Below are positions 43,942-52,582 of a stretch of 64,000 nt of DNA, in pieces; positions within the stretch are counted from its first letter, which is position 1; each line of letters begins with the position of its first letter. Both the position numbers and the translations under genes were made by a program. The notes under the pieces are model-generated. The model searched no databases. It was not told the origin of the DNA and was given only the letters and a program-made list of their open reading frames with translations. The DNA is taken from positions 62,001-126,000 of the forward strand of contig NZ_JQCF01000006.1 of NCBI RefSeq assembly GCF_001438805.1, in the 5' to 3' direction. The DNA is from Companilactobacillus kimchiensis. GTDB lineage: Bacteria > Bacillota > Bacilli > Lactobacillales > Lactobacillaceae.

Positions 43942-44772
43942 CTATTTAATTTTTCCTACTAAGATAGTTGATCCAACAGTAATTTCATCAACCTGTTTCC
44001 AATCGATCAAACTATTGTCAACGTTGAATAGCAATGGCGTCATCTTGATAAAAGCTGCCCTAACCTCCGCTGAAACTGAATAAGTTTTGGTAGCATCGAT
44101 TTGATCAACAACTGTGTAATACTCTTCAAAGTGATCCAGGACTTTCTTGTTAGAATATTTTTCTTGTTTGAGTTGGTCCTTAGCCTGTTCCCGCAACTCC
44201 TGAACATGATATTCATTGGGGATCACCTTGAGAACATATCCATCTGAGGACAAAATTCGATTAAATTCATTATAGTTTGCTGGTGAAAAAATATCGATAA
44301 TACCATTGATCGAATCGTTTTGAATTGGTAAATGTGCTAAATCACCAATAAACCATTCAACTGGACTATTAGGACCTTTCGCAGCTAACTGAATTGAATC
44401 CTTGGAAATATCAAACGCCAGAACATTTCTTTCTGCCAATTCAATGATTTTTTTTGAATAATAGCCTTCCCCACATCCAACGTCCAAAATATTACGTAAT
44501 TTTAAGTGTTTGATCAAATCAATCATTTTGTCAGCAATATGATCATACATCCCTTGCTCTAAAATCAAATGTCGATTTTCAAACGATTCCCGATCATAAT
44601 TCTTCTGCTGTTTATTATTCAATACAAAATCAACGAATCCCTTTTTAGAAATATCAAAGGTATGATTTTGGGCACAAGTTAAGCTATTACCATTCAAAAA
44701 TAACTTTTCTCCGCAAAGTGGACATTGAAAAAATTCATTACTATTACTAAACTTTTGGATTTTACTATTCAT
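43942..44772 (-). CDS. rlmA: 23S rRNA (guanine-N1)-methyltransferase RlmA-type
   Basis: 276 residues. An N-terminal zinc ribbon (Cys17, Cys20, Cys33, His37: CPLCGEKL...CAQNHTFD) is followed by KKGFVDFV and a class I SAM domain with motif I LDVGCGEGYY. This is the RlmA layout, the enzyme methylating G745 or G748 in hairpin 35 of 23S rRNA. Whether it is type I or II (TlrB, linked with tylosin resistance) cannot be decided; Gram-positive homologues are usually type II. It follows the SRAP gene by 9 bp. Confidence 0.87.
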   Translation of the reverse strand: MNSKIQKFSNSNEFFQCPLCGEKLFLNGNSLTCAQNHTFDISKKGFVDFVLNNKQQKNYDRESFENRHLILEQGMYDHIADKMIDLIKHLKLRNILDVGCGEGYYSKKIIELAERNVLAFDISKDSIQLAAKGPNSPVEWFIGDLAHLPIQNDSINGIIDIFSPANYNEFNRILSSDGYVLKVIPNEYHVQELREQAKDQLKQEKYSNKKVLDHFEEYYTVVDQIDATKTYSVSAEVRAAFIKMTPLLFNVDNSLIDWKQVDEITVGSTILVGKIK

Positions 44773-44781
44773 TAAAGCACC

Positions 44782-45348
44782 TTATTCTTCTGCTTGTGAT
44801 ATTAATTGGGGCATTGTATTATGTAGAAAATCATTGGCAAATTCGTCGTTATATATCCAAGCATTAATTTGATTCTTAGCCAAAATCAGTGGCATGCGAT
44901 CATGAATCTGAATCATTGATTCGTTCGGCTCCGTTGTAAACAAAATACTCTGGGGCATATCATTAAAATAATTATAACAACCAGCAATAAATAATGTCTC
45001 TGGATCATTACTAAAGTTGAATTTATATTTTTGTTTGGCCTTATTCCATTCAAAGAAACCAGTCGTGGGATAAACACAGCGGCGATTCAAAAATGAATCA
45101 ACAAACATTTTTTTCTGAGGTACAGTTTCCGAACGAGCATTGATAATCGATTGACCTTCTTTAAATCCAGGAAAGCCCCATTTCATTGTCACAACTTTGA
45201 CCTGTCGTTCACCCGCAATAATCAAAGCTGTTTCATCAGTTGGAAAGACTTCGCCAGTCTTAGGATGATAACCGGCAGCCGTTGCCAAATCATAGATTCT
45301 CTTTATTTCAGCATTTTGATCAGGTTGGAACATATAACGACCACACAT
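44782..45348 (-). CDS. SOS-response-associated peptidase (SRAP, YedK/HMCES-like)
   Basis: Start at 45348 (GGAGG before it), giving Met-Cys-Gly-Arg at the N-terminus; Met removal exposes the catalytic Cys2 that cross-links to abasic sites in single-stranded DNA. The longer frame to 45402 would begin in the terminator of the DUF805 gene. The other active residues are visible: Asn in SIINARSETV, Glu in TTGFFEWNK and His in IHDRMP. 188 residues. It protects abasic sites at stalled forks. Likely co-transcribed with rlmA. Confidence 0.9.
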   Translation of the reverse strand: MCGRYMFQPDQNAEIKRIYDLATAAGYHPKTGEVFPTDETALIIAGERQVKVVTMKWGFPGFKEGQSIINARSETVPQKKMFVDSFLNRRCVYPTTGFFEWNKAKQKYKFNFSNDPETLFIAGCYNYFNDMPQSILFTTEPNESMIQIHDRMPLILAKNQINAWIYNDEFANDFLHNTMPQLISQAEE

Positions 45349-45365
45349 AACGCTACCTCCAAATA

Positions 45366-45397
45366 AAAAAGCTAGAACATTCTGTTCTAGTTTAACA
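45366..45397 (-). terminator. Terminator after the DUF805 gene
   Basis: CTAGAAC-N5-GTTCTAG with T-run on the minus strand, between the DUF805 stop and the SRAP start. Confidence 0.85.
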
Positions 45398-45402
45398 AAC
45401 AT

Positions 45403-45825
45403 TTAGATTTCTTTGGGCCAATTATTACCAAAGTCACGTTGTGGTAAACACAACAAAACTAATAGCGCAATTTCGCCAACGAGCGGAACCAAGCTAATTA
45501 AAATCCACCAGCCATGCATATTTCGATCATGCAGCCGTCTGATTTCCGCCGTAAATACTGAAATCCAGTAATAAGCTAAGGTCATCGCCATAGCCACTCC
45601 AATAATGGTGCTCCAATAGAAATCGTCAACTGGCATTTTGCTAATTGCCAAAGCTAATAATCCAGCAATCACATATGCCACAATAGTCATTCCTAAGTAG
45701 CCCCACCAAAAATCCTTCCGACTCATTCTTTTAGCACCAACGAATAAGTCCTGAAAGTATAACTTGGTTGAAGAAATTATTCCTGGTCGAAAACTTTCAT
45801 TCCATACTGATTGTTTCATTTGCAT
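45403..45825 (-). CDS. DUF805 membrane protein
   Basis: Start at 45825 because AGGAGAATTC lies before MQMKQSVW. 140 residues with four helices, the DUF805 opening RMSRKDFWWGYLG and the loop EIRRLHDRNMHGWWIL. Function unknown; the family is widespread in membranes. It begins 12 bp after the second fluoride channel gene and is probably in the same transcript. Confidence 0.85.
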   Translation of the reverse strand: MQMKQSVWNESFRPGIISSTKLYFQDLFVGAKRMSRKDFWWGYLGMTIVAYVIAGLLALAISKMPVDDFYWSTIIGVAMAMTLAYYWISVFTAEIRRLHDRNMHGWWILISLVPLVGEIALLVLLCLPQRDFGNNWPKEI

Positions 45826-45836
45826 TTTGAATTCTC

Positions 45837-46181
45837 CTAAATATGAATACCTACGACAAAGCCTAAGATACCAAAGACATAGGTTAACACAAAGTATAGG
45901 AAACAACGTCCTAAACGATGTTGAAACCACAATTGACTTAACTCCATGTTAAATGTTCCATAGGTCGTAAAACCACCGCAAAATCCGGTTCCTAGCAATA
46001 ATAATATCGCACCGTTATGAATTTGTGCAGTAAAAATGCCTAAAAGTAAGGCACCGAAAATATTTATAAATAGCGTAACGACTGGAAAGTCTAGTTTTAT
46101 CTTTGATTGTTGCAGAGTTAATTCATTTCTCAAAAAGGCACCAACAGTAGCTCCAAAACCAACTAATAGGAAATTACTCAT
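45837..46181 (-). CDS. crcB: Fluoride channel subunit CrcB/Fluc (second)
   Basis: 114 residues, four helices, motifs NIFGALLLGIF and GTGFCGGFTTYGTF with the phenylalanine box region. Fluc channels export toxic fluoride as dimers in inverted orientation. The gene overlaps the preceding homologue by 4 bp, so the pair should form a heterodimer with fixed opposite topologies. I could not find a fluoride riboswitch ahead of the pair. Confidence 0.9.
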   Translation of the reverse strand: MSNFLLVGFGATVGAFLRNELTLQQSKIKLDFPVVTLFINIFGALLLGIFTAQIHNGAILLLLGTGFCGGFTTYGTFNMELSQLWFQHRLGRCFLYFVLTYVFGILGFVVGIHI

Positions 46182-46600
46182 AGTCGTCTACCTCGTCTTC
46201 TCCTAGCATAATCATTAAATGCCCGAGTGGCCGCCCAATAATTTCCCAGAATGGCCAAACCAAAACCGCCAACGATAGTAATTGTTAGATAAACAAACAG
46301 AAACCACCATTGCCCAGTCAGATATAGATGATATGTATCAGCCGTAAAGGTTGAAAAGGTCGTATAAGATCCTAATACACCAGTACTTAATGTTAAAACT
46401 ACTCTTGATGACAAATTATATCGATCTTGTAAATAGTGAATTAAAAATGGCAGAATAAGTGCCCCACTCAAATTAGCAATTAAAGTCCCTAAGGGAAATC
46501 CATTGTTGGTCTTGAAAATAAGACTCTCTAAATAACGTAGATCACTACCAATAAATGCTCCAATGAACAGAAATAGGAACACCTCTCCTCTCTTCCTCAT
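46178..46600 (-). CDS. crcB: Fluoride channel subunit CrcB/Fluc (first)
   Basis: 140 residues; NLSGALILPFL and STGVLGSYTTFSTF are the Fluc pore motifs. The positive N- and C-termini (MRKRG; RAFNDYARRRRGRRL) are placed to set the orientation, and this copy is longer than its partner mainly through the arginine-rich C-terminal tail. It is the first gene of a crcB-crcB-DUF805 unit. Confidence 0.9.
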   Translation of the reverse strand: MRKRGEVFLFLFIGAFIGSDLRYLESLIFKTNNGFPLGTLIANLSGALILPFLIHYLQDRYNLSSRVVLTLSTGVLGSYTTFSTFTADTYHLYLTGQWWFLFVYLTITIVGGFGLAILGNYWAATRAFNDYARRRRGRRL

Positions 46601-46622
46601 CTCCCCAATTCCTTTCTAAAAT

Positions 46623-46650
46623 GAAAAAAACTTGTCATCGACAAGTTTTC
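46623..46650 (-). terminator. Terminator after gnd
   Basis: AAAACTTGTC-ATC-GACAAGTTTT hairpin with a T-run on the minus strand. Confidence 0.85.
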
Positions 46651-46655
46651 AGATA

Positions 46656-47561
46656 TTATTTATTTTTACTTTCAACATCATGGCCACCAAATTCATTTCG
46701 TAAAGCCGCCACGACTTTACCAGTGAAGGTGTCATCCTCAAGTGAACGGTAGCGCATCATAAGTGATGCTCCGATAACAGGTGTTGGAACTTGTAACTTC
46801 AAGGCTTCTTCTAAAGTCCATTTACCCTCACCAGATGAATGCATTACACCCTTAATTTCTTCTAAATCAGGATCTTTAGAAAAGGCCGATTGTGTTAGTT
46901 CCATCAACCAACTACGAATAACTGAGCCGTGTTCCCAAACCTTGGCAACTGCTTCATTATCATAATCAAATTGTCCATGTTCCAAAACATCAAAACCTTC
47001 AGCAATAGCTTGCATCATACCGTATTCGATACCGTTATGAACCATCTTCAAGTAGTGACCACTACCTGCTCTTCCAGTATACAAGTAACCATCAGTTTGA
47101 GCAATTCCTTTGAAAATAGGTTCGATATATTCAAAAGTTTTTGCATCGTCACCACCAATCATGAAATTACCATCACGATTAGCTCCACTCATACCACCTG
47201 ATGTACCAACATCGAAGTACTTAATATTTTTATCAGCTAGGATCTCATTATGTCGCAATGAATCTTTGTAAAATGAATTACCACCGTCAATGACGATGTC
47301 GTTTGGATCGAGGATTGAACTTAAATTGTTGATTGTTTCATTTGTAGGATTACCCGCTGGTAACATTACCCAGACAATACGTGGAGCAGTCAATGCTTTT
47401 ACAGCATCTTGTAAATTATCTGTAACTTGTGCACCTAGTGTTGAAGCATCATTTCTAGCCCCATCACTTAAATCAAAAGCAACTACCTCATTACCATTAC
47501 GAATCAAATTTTCGGTTAAGTTAATACCCATCTTACCGAGCCCAATCATTGCTAATTTCAA
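46656..47561 (-). CDS. gnd: 6-phosphogluconate dehydrogenase, decarboxylating (short, NAD-type)
   Basis: It converts 6-phosphogluconate to ribulose 5-phosphate and CO2. 301 residues, the short YqeC/GndA-like class rather than the 470-residue class. Visible: Rossmann motif MIGLGKMGINL, the block FDVGTSGGMSGANRDGNFMIGG and MVHNGIEYGMMQAIAEG with the catalytic lysine. The start is TTG at 47561 with a perfect AGGAGG 7 bp before it. The short class is usually NAD-dependent; cofactor preference here is inference. Confidence 0.9.
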   Translation of the reverse strand: MKLAMIGLGKMGINLTENLIRNGNEVVAFDLSDGARNDASTLGAQVTDNLQDAVKALTAPRIVWVMLPAGNPTNETINNLSSILDPNDIVIDGGNSFYKDSLRHNEILADKNIKYFDVGTSGGMSGANRDGNFMIGGDDAKTFEYIEPIFKGIAQTDGYLYTGRAGSGHYLKMVHNGIEYGMMQAIAEGFDVLEHGQFDYDNEAVAKVWEHGSVIRSWLMELTQSAFSKDPDLEEIKGVMHSSGEGKWTLEEALKLQVPTPVIGASLMMRYRSLEDDTFTGKVVAALRNEFGGHDVESKNK

Positions 47562-47606
47562 AATTAATCCTCCTAAGTTGTTATCACAAGTTCTAATTAT
47601 ACATAA

Positions 47607-47642
47607 AAAAGCCGTACCAAAAATAACATTTTGGTACGACCC
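47607..47642 (-). terminator. Terminator after the HTH/coiled-coil gene
   Basis: CGTACCAAAA / TTTTGGTACG stem with T-run on the minus strand, upstream of gnd. Confidence 0.85.
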
Positions 47643-47682
47643 GATTGCTTAAAAGGTTGATATCATCAGCATAATTGGCTGG

Positions 47683-48243
47683 TTAGCCTCTAAATCTATT
47701 CCACCAGTGACCCTTTTTGTCGTCATTAACTTTTTCATTAACACGTTCTTTAATATTTTCATCTTGATGCTCGTCGGTATTTTCAACCTTTTCTTCAGCT
47801 TGTTGCTTTAAAGTATCTAATTCAACTTGTAATTGTTCTTTTGCTTTTTGAGTATCAGTTAACTCTTGTTGCAACTCGCTGATTGTAAGTTCTCGTTTCT
47901 TATTTTCAGATTCCAACTTATCAATGGTTGTATGTAATTCTGAAATTTCATCATTATCTTTTGCTTCTGTAGTTTCTTTAACCTCAGCAGTTGGATAAAT
48001 TTGCATGGCTGAAGTTTCCAAAGTCATTTTAGGACCATGACTCAATTTAACCATTTCTTTAAAATCTTCAATATTTTTTGAAGTATAGAGACGATTATTT
48101 TGACTATTGCGTTCAAAATATTGGCCATTCTTAGTTGTGCGTTCAACTATCAAAGAGTATTTACGTAGCGTTGCAACGCTGATACCTAAGTCTTTGGCAG
48201 CTTGTGCTGGAGTTAATAGATTATTAGTTTTTACTTTACTCAA
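47683..48243 (-). CDS. MerR-like HTH protein with coiled coil
   Basis: 186 residues; an N-terminal MerR-type winged helix (LLTPAQAAKDLGISVATLRKYSLIVE... and NRLYTSKNIEDFKEMV) is followed by a long acidic coiled coil (about 105-160) and a basic aromatic end KKGHWWNRFRG. There is no ligand-binding domain. The layout recalls RacA-like or plasmid/chromosome-organisation proteins and DNA-binding helpers, but identity is open. The TTG start at 48243 has GGGGG 7 bp upstream. Confidence 0.65.
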   Translation of the reverse strand: MSKVKTNNLLTPAQAAKDLGISVATLRKYSLIVERTTKNGQYFERNSQNNRLYTSKNIEDFKEMVKLSHGPKMTLETSAMQIYPTAEVKETTEAKDNDEISELHTTIDKLESENKKRELTISELQQELTDTQKAKEQLQVELDTLKQQAEEKVENTDEHQDENIKERVNEKVNDDKKGHWWNRFRG

Positions 48244-48468
48244 AAGGATTCCCCCATGGTTGTTTCATTCTCTTCATTATAAAAATAATAATTGTGAAGT
48301 TCAACCACAAAATCGTTACAGCGCAAATTTAAATTGTCCTTGCTATATTTTGATAGCCAAATTGGATATACTAAAGATGAAAAAAGAAATTATTTACTCC
48401 TAGCCGACTCAGTCGGTTTTTCTTTGGTGTATAATTCGTCTTACAAGAATAGAAGGGGAAATCATATA

Positions 48469-49851
48469 TTGTCAAGTTCTACAATTACAACAAACTTTAT
48501 TATCATACTGATAACATTTATCTTTGCCTTCTTCTTTGTTGCTGCTGAATTTGCTTTGGTACAAACCAGAGCCAGTCAACTAGAAGATGCAATCCAAAAG
48601 GGCGAGGGTAATACCAAAAAATTAAAACGTGCTTTGATGATGGTCAACAACCTCAACGAATACTTATCAACTACTCAAGTTGGTACTAGTATCGCTGGTA
48701 TCATTTTAGGTTGGATCGGTGAAAGTACAATTGAATACCTATTAGTAGAGGTCATGGGATTCGCTCATATCGCCGCTAGTGGTAGTCTTCACGCTGTTAG
48801 TTCAATTATTGGTGTTCTTTTACTAACTTACCTAGAAGTTGTCCTAACTGAAATTGTTCCTAAGAATATTGCGATTGACTTACCAATGAATACATTGATG
48901 TTGGTCGTTACTCCATTGAGATTTTTCCATTTGGCCGTTTATCCATTCGTTTGGTTATTAAACGTTTCTGCCTCCGGAATTGTTCGTCTAATGGGTATGA
49001 AACCAGCTGATTCAGAAAACGAAACTTTCTCGCAGTCTGAAATTCTCAGACTTTCTAAGTCATCAATCAAAGGTGGTGATATGGAGCCAGACGATGTTAT
49101 TTTTATGCAACGTGCCTTTGAACTGAACGATAAGGTCGCTAAAGATATCATGGTCGATCGTACTAGTCTTTACGTCGTTGATATCACCGATAAAGTCAAG
49201 GATGTTATCAAGGATTACCTACAACAAGGTTTCTCAAGATTCCCTGTCGTAGCCGATAACGATAAGGATAAGGTTTTAGGTTATGTTTATGCTTATGATA
49301 TCGTTCGTCAGAACCAAGTTGATGGTGACATCGGGATCAGCCGTGTTCTAAGATCAGTTAATACTGTTCCTGAAACAATGCCTATCCAAGATATTCTATC
49401 GAAGATGATCAAGAAACAAACACCTATTGTTATCGTTGTTGATGAATATGGTGGTACTAGTGGTATCGTTACCGATAAGGATATTTACGAAGAATTATTT
49501 GGAACTGTTAAAGATGAGATCGATGACGTTTCCGATGAATATATCGTTAAAAATGACGACGGTAGTTATAACGTTTCTGGTAAAACTACTCTTTATGATT
49601 TTGAACGTTACTTCAGAACTGATGTTAAGGAATTCCAAAAGTCAGATATCATCACTATTGGTGGTTATCTAATTGAGAAACATCCTGATATGCAAAAGGG
49701 TTCTAAAATTGACTTTAGTAATTTCCACTTTGAAGTTGCTGAATTTGAACATGGTTTCGTTAACTGGTTCAAAGTTACAGTTGATACAGCTGCCGTTACA
49801 AAACAAGATAATTTAGCTTCATTAACTGATGTTGATGATTTAAAGGATTAA
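48469..49851 (+). CDS. CNNM/HlyC-CorC family membrane transport protein
   Basis: Start TTG at 48469 with AAGGGG before it; the longer frame to 48334 lacks a site. About 460 residues: an N-terminal DUF21 (CNNM) domain with three to four helices (about 5-190), two CBS domains (about 205-340, with DRTSLYVVDITDKV and IVVDEYGGTSGIVT), and a C-terminal CorC_HlyC domain. These proteins handle magnesium (export or sodium-coupled). Often annotated as hemolysin, without support for that role. Confidence 0.87.
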   Translation: MSSSTITTNFIIILITFIFAFFFVAAEFALVQTRASQLEDAIQKGEGNTKKLKRALMMVNNLNEYLSTTQVGTSIAGIILGWIGESTIEYLLVEVMGFAHIAASGSLHAVSSIIGVLLLTYLEVVLTEIVPKNIAIDLPMNTLMLVVTPLRFFHLAVYPFVWLLNVSASGIVRLMGMKPADSENETFSQSEILRLSKSSIKGGDMEPDDVIFMQRAFELNDKVAKDIMVDRTSLYVVDITDKVKDVIKDYLQQGFSRFPVVADNDKDKVLGYVYAYDIVRQNQVDGDIGISRVLRSVNTVPETMPIQDILSKMIKKQTPIVIVVDEYGGTSGIVTDKDIYEELFGTVKDEIDDVSDEYIVKNDDGSYNVSGKTTLYDFERYFRTDVKEFQKSDIITIGGYLIEKHPDMQKGSKIDFSNFHFEVAEFEHGFVNWFKVTVDTAAVTKQDNLASLTDVDDLKD

Positions 49852-49855
49852 TTTA

Positions 49856-49894
49856 AAGGGTCGAGATATCTATAATATTATCTCGGCTCTTTTA
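49856..49894 (+). terminator. Terminator after the CNNM-like gene
   Basis: CGAGATA / TTATCTCGG imperfect stem followed by CTCTTTTATTG. Confidence 0.7.
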
Positions 49895-49996
49895 TTGTCT
49901 AATCATCTCTATCCTTACCTTTAAAGCCATTTTTATCGATTCGGCATAAGTTATCATTACTAAACCAATTAACCATTACAAGCATTTTTATACAGC

Positions 49997-50028
49997 AAAA
50001 GAGACTGAATAATTATCCAGTCTCTTTT
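49997..50028 (-). terminator. Terminator of the mannose-family PTS operon
   Basis: AAAAGAGACTG / CAGTCTCTTTT stem just after the EIIA stop. Confidence 0.9.
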
Positions 50029-50036
50029 AGTTTGTT

Positions 50037-50459
50037 CTAAATTCCATCTTCATCAGGTTCAGGTTCTGCACTTTTATGTTCAAAAACCTTGGTCTGATTT
50101 TGACTAATGGAAACTAACTTGTCAGCTAATTCCTTAGAAGTACCATCAAAAGCTGATAGTTGTAATCCAACTTCCATGATAGACCCAACGTTACAACCAC
50201 AAGTAACGCTAATATCTTTATCCGCTGACATACTCAATTTCACAGCTTCTTTAAATGGTGTTCCACCAAGTAGATCACAAATGAAAACTACTTGGTCATC
50301 ATTCTTAATTTCTTCAGTAAATTTCTTACTAAGACTATTTTCATCCATATCACCTGTAAAATCGATGAAACTAACACCGGCTAAACCGCCAGCCAATAAT
50401 TTCACAGTTGATTCGATTCCGGTAGCGTAATTTCCATGTCCTGTAACGATTAATTTCAT
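50037..50459 (-). CDS. PTS mannose-family EIIA component
   Basis: 140 residues; the phosphorylated histidine is in TGHGNYATG and the family block is VFICDLLGGTPFKEAV. It takes phosphate from HPr and passes it to EIIB. Start at 50459, directly after the IID stop. The C-terminus is acidic (SAEPEPDEDGI), an uncommon extension. Fourth gene of the PTS operon. Confidence 0.9.
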   Translation of the reverse strand: MKLIVTGHGNYATGIESTVKLLAGGLAGVSFIDFTGDMDENSLSKKFTEEIKNDDQVVFICDLLGGTPFKEAVKLSMSADKDISVTCGCNVGSIMEVGLQLSAFDGTSKELADKLVSISQNQTKVFEHKSAEPEPDEDGI

Positions 50460-50461
50460 TA

Positions 50462-51283
50462 TTATAATACCCCCAACCATGAGAATAGAATGGCGAAGAT
50501 AAAGGTTGCCAAGATAAGGATAACAGGTGAAACATTCTTTTTCTTAAGTAACCAGTAAAGTAAGAATGTGTAACCCAATGGCAAAATGTTAGGGAAAATA
50601 CGATCAAAGAATTGTGTTTGAAGAGCAATAGTGTGGCCTGCTGAAACAGGAATTTTAGTCTTAACAGTAATTTGAACATAAGTTGCAATCAAACCACCGA
50701 TAACAGTACATCCTAAAACACTAGCAGCATGTGAAACGATTGCGGAATTTTCTCTAATTTTAGAAATTGCTTTAGTACCAGTTGTATATCCTAGTTGAGC
50801 AATTGGAATACGAGCGAAGAACATTGCTACATAAACAAGGAAGAAGATCAGTGGTCCTAAAACACTTCCCTGTTTGGCGAATGATGCTGTAATTCCGGCA
50901 ACAATAGGTAAAATTGTAAACCAAGTGATTGCATCACCAATACCGGCTAATGGTCCGAACAAAGCAATTCTCAATCCATCAATAGTTGAACGTTTCTCAC
51001 CATTTTCTTCTAGTGAAGCTTCCAATCCCATCAATAATGGGGCTGTATAGTTATTAGTATTAATAAATTGTAAGTTAGCTTTTAATGAATCGGCTAAACC
51101 TTTTTCATCATTTTTATAGATTTTCTTTAAAGCTGGCATCATTGCTAATGTCCAACCATCAGCCTGCATTCTTTCATAGTTCATTGCAGATTGATTAAAT
51201 AATGATCTAACACCAAGCATTTTGACATCATGCTTAGTTAATTTACCTCTTTTTGGAGTTGTTTCAGTGTTTTTAGATTCCAT
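50462..51283 (-). CDS. PTS mannose-family EIID component
   Basis: About 273 residues; the EIID opening KLTKHDVKMLGVRSLFNQSAMNYERMQADGW and the segment RIALFGPLAGIGDAITWFT are diagnostic. It forms the membrane channel with EIIC. I choose ATG 51283, which overlaps the end of the IIC gene by 11 bp with GGAG ahead; an ATG at 51310 is also possible. Confidence 0.88.
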   Translation of the reverse strand: MESKNTETTPKRGKLTKHDVKMLGVRSLFNQSAMNYERMQADGWTLAMMPALKKIYKNDEKGLADSLKANLQFINTNNYTAPLLMGLEASLEENGEKRSTIDGLRIALFGPLAGIGDAITWFTILPIVAGITASFAKQGSVLGPLIFFLVYVAMFFARIPIAQLGYTTGTKAISKIRENSAIVSHAASVLGCTVIGGLIATYVQITVKTKIPVSAGHTIALQTQFFDRIFPNILPLGYTFLLYWLLKKKNVSPVILILATFIFAILFSWLGVL

Positions 51284-52082
51284 CTTCATCATCTCCGTCG
51301 TTGTTGACATTTTCCATAACTGCCTTCATTTTCTTTTCGTTCTCAACATCTTTTTTACTTCTGTTGTATTCGATCAAGGCAAGAGCCACACCAATAATAG
51401 CGACAGGCATCAAGTTACCAAATTTAATGAAACAAGCAGCGGTAAATCCGATAAGAAGATAAGGAACATATTTGGCTTTTAACATACTCTTGAGAAGTAG
51501 TCCAAAACCAACGGCAGGTAAGATACTACCAGCAATTTCAAAACCATGGCTTAACCAAACTGGCATTGAATTTACTAAATCTTTCATAGGAGCTTGGGCA
51601 CCATAAACACATAGGAATGCGATGATACCGTATGATAATCCAACTATCCACGTTGGAAGTAGTGCTAATTGGGTAAATTTCTTTGTTTCACCTTTGGCAG
51701 CATATGTATCAAGTTTCTTTGTCAAAACTGAAAATGCTGAATAGTAGAATAAGATAATGTATTGCATCAAAATACTAAATGGTAATGCTAAACCAATAGC
51801 TGTGGCTGGTGACTTACCTGTTGTATAAGCAAGTACGACAGTCATAATACCAGCCATAATAGGGTTAGGCGGCTGTGTTCCACCAACAGGGGTTAGACCT
51901 GCGAAAGCTAATTCAGTTAGACCAGCGGCAACAATACCTAAAGTAAGGTTTCCGAGGATTAAACCTGTGATCGTACAAACAATCATTGGTCTAAAGATAT
52001 AAAAGCCTTCCCACCAGAAATCAATACCGGCGATAATGGCAAAGATTCCAATTAAAATTCCTTGCATTAATGTGACTTGCAT
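51273..52082 (-). CDS. PTS mannose-family EIIC component
   Basis: 269 residues, about seven to eight helices: the opening MQGILIGIFAIIAGIDFWWEGFYIFRPMIV, the block LTELAFAGLTPVGGTQPPNP typical of EIIC of the AgaW/GamC type. Its acidic tail ends DGDDEDGI. It is 2 bp from the IIB gene and overlaps IID, so the set is translated as a unit. Confidence 0.9.
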   Translation of the reverse strand: MQVTLMQGILIGIFAIIAGIDFWWEGFYIFRPMIVCTITGLILGNLTLGIVAAGLTELAFAGLTPVGGTQPPNPIMAGIMTVVLAYTTGKSPATAIGLALPFSILMQYIILFYYSAFSVLTKKLDTYAAKGETKKFTQLALLPTWIVGLSYGIIAFLCVYGAQAPMKDLVNSMPVWLSHGFEIAGSILPAVGFGLLLKSMLKAKYVPYLLIGFTAACFIKFGNLMPVAIIGVALALIEYNRSKKDVENEKKMKAVMENVNNDGDDEDGI

Positions 52083-52083
52083 T

Positions 52084-52566
52084 CTAGATCACTTCTTCCA
52101 ATGGTTGTTTTTTATCTTCGGGAACTTCTTGAACGTAGACATCGGCACCTTTTTCAGCACAAGCCTTTAAATCAGCGATATCTTTATCATCCATATATGT
52201 ATATTTGGTAACTTGCTTTTTACCATCGGAAAAATGCATATTACCGATATCGATGTTCTTTAATGGAACACCGCCCTCAACTAATCTACGAGCATCCTCT
52301 GGTGTACGTACAACAACAAAGATCTTTTGACGAGCACTGGCACGATGAATATTATTAATGGTCTTTTCAATAGTCCAGAAACGAATTCCGACTCCAGAGC
52401 TTTCAGCGGTAGCTGACATTAGTTCTTGTTGAAGTGGATCGTTCGCAGTATCGTCGTTTGCTACTAGTAACAAATTAGCTCCTGTTGATGATGTCCAAAC
52501 GACACCTACTTGCCCATGTACAAGTCTATTATCAATTCTTGTTAATACGATATTTGGTTCACCCAT
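52084..52566 (-). CDS. PTS mannose-family EIIB component
   Basis: About 160 residues; VLTRIDNRLVHGQVGVVW contains the phosphorylated histidine, and IDIGNMHFSDGKKQVT is the typical later segment. Start ATG 52566 with GAGAGG 9 bp before it. The order IIB-IIC-IID-IIA is that of galactosamine/N-acetylgalactosamine and hyaluronan-disaccharide systems; no enzyme gene is linked, so the sugar remains unknown. Confidence 0.88.
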   Translation of the reverse strand: MGEPNIVLTRIDNRLVHGQVGVVWTSSTGANLLLVANDDTANDPLQQELMSATAESSGVGIRFWTIEKTINNIHRASARQKIFVVVRTPEDARRLVEGGVPLKNIDIGNMHFSDGKKQVTKYTYMDDKDIADLKACAEKGADVYVQEVPEDKKQPLEEVI

Positions 52567-52582
52567 TATCAATTACCTCTCT

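Noticed and set aside
46560-46625. Possible fluoride riboswitch before the crcB pair
   Set aside because: GGGGAGATGAGG and GGTGTTCC look vaguely similar to the aptamer but the spacing and the pseudoknot partners are absent, and the sequence is mostly coding.
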